DNA from: Chlamydiota bacterium
GTDB lineage: Bacteria; Chlamydiota; Chlamydiia; Chlamydiales; Simkaniaceae
Assembly (NCBI GenBank): GCA_029556005.1
Contig: JAKQGT010000213.1
Span: forward strand, 1-9,243
DNA length: 9,243 bases
Direction: 5' to 3'
The first letter of the stretch is position 1, and every line of letters begins with the position of its first letter. The position numbers were made by a program, and so were the translations under genes. The notes beneath the pieces were generated by a model. That model saw only the letters and a program-made list of their open reading frames with translations, searched no databases and was not told the DNA's origin. Positions 6,693-9,243 of the stretch are shown in pieces.

Positions 6693-7862
6693 TCACTTCC
6701 CTCCCTTTAGAGAAGCCACAGCTTTCTCCGCGGCGTCCGCCATCCCATCAGCAGAAATAATGGAAAGGCCCGATTCCTGGAGAATTTTGCGCCCCTCCTC
6801 CACATTGGTCCCTTCTAAGCGGACAATTAACGGTACTTTAATTCCAATTTCATTGGCTGCAGCAATCACCCCATGCGCAATCGTTGCACAGTTCATGATT
6901 CCTCCAAATATATTGACAAGGATCGCGCGGACGTTGGGGTCCGAGAGAATAATCTTGAACCCCGCAGCCACTTTTTCTTTGTCGGCCCCTCCCCCAACAT
7001 CTAAAAAGTTGGCAGGTTTCCCCCCATAATAATGAATAATATCCATTGTAGACATCGCCAGACCCGCTCCATTCACCATACATCCAATGTTCCCTTCCAG
7101 GGAAATGTAAGCCAGGTCATACTCCTTCGCAGCCACTTCATTTTCTGATACCTGCGATCTATCATAGAAGCTAGCGTTCTCTTTTTGACGAAATAAGGCA
7201 TTATCATCGATGCTAAGTTTTGCATCGATAGCCCAGATTGTTCCATCTGGAGATTCAACTAAAGGGTTGATTTCTAAGAGCGAAGCATCGGTTTCGATAA
7301 AGGCTTTGGCAAGAGATGCAGCTGCATGCATCCCTTGCTTTGCCGTGTTGCCCTTCCAACCCATAAAATTTGCAAGCCTAAGTAAATGATACGGTTTGAC
7401 GGTTCCATCAAGTCCTATCGGCAGCTTTAAGATCTTTTCTGGAGTCTTTTCTGCCACTTCCTCGATCTCCATTCCCCCTTCAGGAGATGCGATAAGAATA
7501 GGCATCGCATGTTCCCTATCGATAATCGCTCCCAGATAATACTCCTTGGCGATATCAACAGGTTTGGTGATTAACACCTTATGCGCAATGATCCCTTGAG
7601 GTCCGGTCTGATTATTCACCATTTTCATACCGATGAGTTTCTTAGCGATCTCTACAATCTCACCTTTATTTTTGGCGAACTTCACCCCTCCTGCTTTACC
7701 CCGGCCACCCGCATGGACCTGAATCTTAACGACAGCTTCGTTAAGCCCTAAGTATTGAACCACTTGTTCTGCTTCCGCAGCTGTAGAAGCTACCCCAAAG
7801 TCTGGGATAGGCATCTCATACTTTTTTAGAATTTCCTTGGCTTGATACTCATGCGTGTCCAT
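6693..7862 (-). CDS. sucC: succinyl-CoA synthetase beta subunit
   Basis: 389 residues from the ATG at 7862 ([12 protein letters not shown], the conserved SucC start); the open frame extends to 7916, but the extra 18 residues (MLHFFLIDRY...) are unlike the family and overlap the promoter region. The N-terminal ATP-grasp domain binds nucleotide and Mg: [12 protein letters not shown] (50-61), EINPLV (197-202) and [13 protein letters not shown] (213-225) are intact. The C-terminal CoA-ligase domain shows [11 protein letters not shown] (264-274), [10 protein letters not shown] (284-293), NIFGGIMNC (317-325) and RLEGTN (348-353). It forms the heterotetramer with the alpha subunit encoded immediately downstream. 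It is the first gene of the sucC-sucD-protease operon and diverges from ftsY across about 54 nt. No strong Shine-Dalgarno precedes the start (only TAGAAATT). Confidence 0.97.
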   Translation of the reverse strand: MDTHEYQAKEILKKYEMPIPDFGVASTAAEAEQVVQYLGLNEAVVKIQVHAGGRGKAGGVKFAKNKGEIVEIAKKLIGMKMVNNQTGPQGIIAHKVLITKPVDIAKEYYLGAIIDREHAMPILIASPEGGMEIEEVAEKTPEKILKLPIGLDGTVKPYHLLRLANFMGWKGNTAKQGMHAAASLAKAFIETDASLLEINPLVESPDGTIWAIDAKLSIDDNALFRQKENASFYDRSQVSENEVAAKEYDLAYISLEGNIGCMVNGAGLAMSTMDIIHYYGGKPANFLDVGGGADKEKVAAGFKIILSDPNVRAILVNIFGGIMNCATIAHGVIAAANEIGIKVPLIVRLEGTNVEEGRKILQESGLSIISADGMADAAEKAVASLKGGK

Positions 7863-7885
7863 AATTTCTATATGTGGTACGATGG

Positions 7886-7913
7886 AATATCGATCAATTA
7901 AAAAAAAGTGCAA
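7886..7913 (-). promoter_or_regulatory. candidate promoter for the sucC operon
   Basis: On the minus strand TTGCAC (7913-7908) and GATATT (7891-7886) are separated by 16 nt that include an eight-T run. Matches to consensus are 3/6 and 4/6. Transcription would start about 15 nt before the sucC ATG. The -35 overlaps the possible GTG start of ftsY, so the two divergent genes share essentially all their control region. The call is tentative; no equally good plus-strand promoter for ftsY was found in the same gap. Confidence 0.3.
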
Positions 7914-7916
7914 CAA

Positions 7917-8834
7917 ATGTTTGGCCTTTTAAAGTCAGGACTTAACAAAATTCGGAGAGCTTTTTCAAAGACACGTTCGATTTTAGGTGATAAAATTCGA
8001 GCTGTTTTTAGCAAGCCTTTAGATGAAGAAACTTTAGATGAACTCGAACAAGTTCTCTTTGAAGCCGACCTGGGGTCGACTCTTGCTTTAGAATTTGTAG
8101 AACACGTGCGCGCTTATGCCCGCAAAAACGGCCTCCATAGTGATCTTATGGTCGCCATGAAAAACCATGCAGAAGAGATTTTGCACAAACCCCCTCACGT
8201 TCAAGGAAATCCCGTCCAAACCCCACCGAAAGTGATCCTAGTCGTGGGGGTCAATGGGAGTGGAAAAACCACTTCAACAGCCAAACTCGCAAAACTTTAT
8301 AAAGATCAAGGGAAACGGGTCCTCCTTGCCGCTGGCGACACTTTCCGTGCAGCCGCCATCGAACAACTTCAAACCTGGTCTGAAAGACTCCAGATAGACT
8401 GTATTAAGGGGAAACCCGGTGGCGATCCTTCCGCCGTCATCTTCGATGCTTTAACCGCTGCTAAAGCAAGGGGACACGAGGTCATCATTGCAGATACTGC
8501 AGGGCGCCTCCAATCTAAAACAGACTTAATGCAAGAGCTTTCCAAAATCAAACGGGTCATCGAAAAAGTGGTTCCTGAAGGTCCCCATGAAATTTACCTC
8601 GTTCTAGATGCAACAACAGGACAAAACGCGATTGACCAAGCAAAAACTTTCAACGCCTTCACCCCCCTTACAGGTCTCATCTTAACCAAGTTAGATGGCT
8701 CTGCCAAAGGAGGCATCATCCTCTCAATCTATCATTTAATGGGAATCCCCGTCCGTTATATAGGGATTGGGGAAGGAGTGTATGATTTCACCCCTTTCGA
8801 CCCCGAAAGTTACGTCGATGCTCTATTTTCCTAA
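7917..8834 (+). CDS. ftsY: signal recognition particle receptor FtsY
   Basis: 305 residues from the ATG at 7917 (MFGLLKSGLNKIRRAF); a GTG at 7908 would add MQQ, and neither has a clear Shine-Dalgarno. FtsY docks SRP-ribosome complexes at the inner membrane and, with Ffh, hydrolyses GTP to hand nascent membrane proteins to SecYEG. A four-helix N domain (to about residue 90) precedes the G domain: P-loop GVNGSGKTT (111-119), DTFRAAA (141-147), DTAGR (193-197), TKLDGSAKGG (257-266) and GIGEG (283-287), ending FDPESYVDALF as typical. The long acidic A domain of E. coli FtsY is absent; the basic amphipathic start (KSGLNKIRRAFSKTR) probably binds the membrane. It diverges from sucC and is followed after 9 nt by the next gene, likely co-transcribed. 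Confidence 0.97.
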   Translation: MFGLLKSGLNKIRRAFSKTRSILGDKIRAVFSKPLDEETLDELEQVLFEADLGSTLALEFVEHVRAYARKNGLHSDLMVAMKNHAEEILHKPPHVQGNPVQTPPKVILVVGVNGSGKTTSTAKLAKLYKDQGKRVLLAAGDTFRAAAIEQLQTWSERLQIDCIKGKPGGDPSAVIFDALTAAKARGHEVIIADTAGRLQSKTDLMQELSKIKRVIEKVVPEGPHEIYLVLDATTGQNAIDQAKTFNAFTPLTGLILTKLDGSAKGGIILSIYHLMGIPVRYIGIGEGVYDFTPFDPESYVDALFS

Positions 8835-8843
8835 GAGGCTCTT

Positions 8844-9243
8844 ATGGATTTAAATGCACTCATTGACGACACCCTGACCTATATCAAGAACAAGATCCCG
8901 GAAAGCATTACCCCCTCTCCTAAACGTGAGAAAATACCCCCTCCCCAACCTCCTTCGCCTCCCCCAAAAAAGGTCGAAAAACCTCCCGTTAAACCCGAAC
9001 CTCCATCCCCTCCTCCTCCAAAAGAAAAAAAGGTTGCCCCCTCCACCTTTCAACTCGAGCCCCCTTCTCCCCCTCCTCAAGAACCTACAGAAACGCTCCG
9101 TAAACTCTTAGTCAGTATCGATCCTGAACTCTTTCTGCACGATACACCTCCTAGTGATGCCCTAGCCAAACGGATCAAAGAGGCCTGGAAAGAAAAACGG
9201 GATACTCCCACCATTCCTATCCTGTTTCAAGGAAGATCCCATC
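8844..9243 (+). CDS. proline-rich protein of unknown function, C-terminus cut by the window
   Basis: 133 codons are visible from the ATG at 8844 and the frame is still open at the window end. AAGAGG (8833-8838) overlaps the ftsY stop and lies 5 nt before the start, so the gene probably shares the ftsY transcript. Residues 1-22 look helical (MDLNALIDDTLTYIKNKIPE). Residues 24-81 are a disordered linker with about 26 prolines in PPP, PPSPPP and PPPP runs, mixed with Lys and Glu. From about 82 a folded region begins (TETLRKLLVSIDPELF, LAKRIKEAWKEK, TIPILFQG). There is no signal peptide or membrane segment in the visible part. I do not recognise a family. Base composition is C-rich because of the proline codons, which also creates an open but meaningless frame on the opposite strand. 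Confidence 0.85.
   Translation, partial: MDLNALIDDTLTYIKNKIPESITPSPKREKIPPPQPPSPPPKKVEKPPVKPEPPSPPPPKEKKVAPSTFQLEPPSPPPQEPTETLRKLLVSIDPELFLHDTPPSDALAKRIKEAWKEKRDTPTIPILFQGRSH

Noticed and set aside
7863..7916. 18-residue N-terminal extension of SucC
   Set aside because: The conserved SucC start is [12 protein letters not shown] at 7862; the extension is unlike the family and would run across the shared promoter region to the ftsY start.
8850..9080. Gly/Arg/Phe-rich open frame on the minus strand
   Set aside because: It is the complement of the proline-codon-rich linker; the composition is an artefact of CC-rich codons.

Overview
The window most likely comes from a chromosome of the phylum Chlamydiota, probably an environmental relative rather than Chlamydia itself. 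The main support is a divergent ftsY / sucC-sucD arrangement, which I recall from chlamydial genomes. Moderate-to-low GC, a minimal FtsY without an acidic N-terminal domain, and lineage-type hypothetical proteins fit the same picture. The assignment rests on memory of gene order, not on a search.

Left part (1-4686, plus strand). This is an accessory stretch. A large gene (59-2506) encodes a secreted 815-residue protein with two carbohydrate-binding-like jelly-roll modules and a C-terminal concanavalin-A-like domain carrying an ExDxE signature (EFDCE), as in glycoside hydrolase family 16. A perfect 16-bp hairpin follows. Next is an alpha/beta hydrolase (2570-3513) whose frame is broken near the N-terminus by a small internal deletion, so it is called a pseudogene. 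After an AT-rich promoter-like region and a structured leader of about 180 nt come two tandem small genes (3780-4175 and 4213-4641). They encode diverged copies of one unrecognised protein. The leader ends in a long hairpin that pairs with the Shine-Dalgarno sequence of the first copy.

Right part (4686-9243). This is a conserved housekeeping stretch. Read on the minus strand, sucC, sucD and a membrane M50 (site-2-type) metalloprotease with a C-terminal helical-repeat domain form a tight operon with 1-nt spacing and then a 4-nt overlap. A 13-bp hairpin separates this operon from the convergent small-gene pair. Divergently, ftsY (SRP receptor GTPase) is followed after 9 nt by a proline-rich gene that runs off the window.

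The best candidates for something undescribed are the secreted GH16-like protein, the tandem small-protein pair with its SD-masking leader hairpin, and the co-transcription of a site-2-type protease with succinyl-CoA synthetase.
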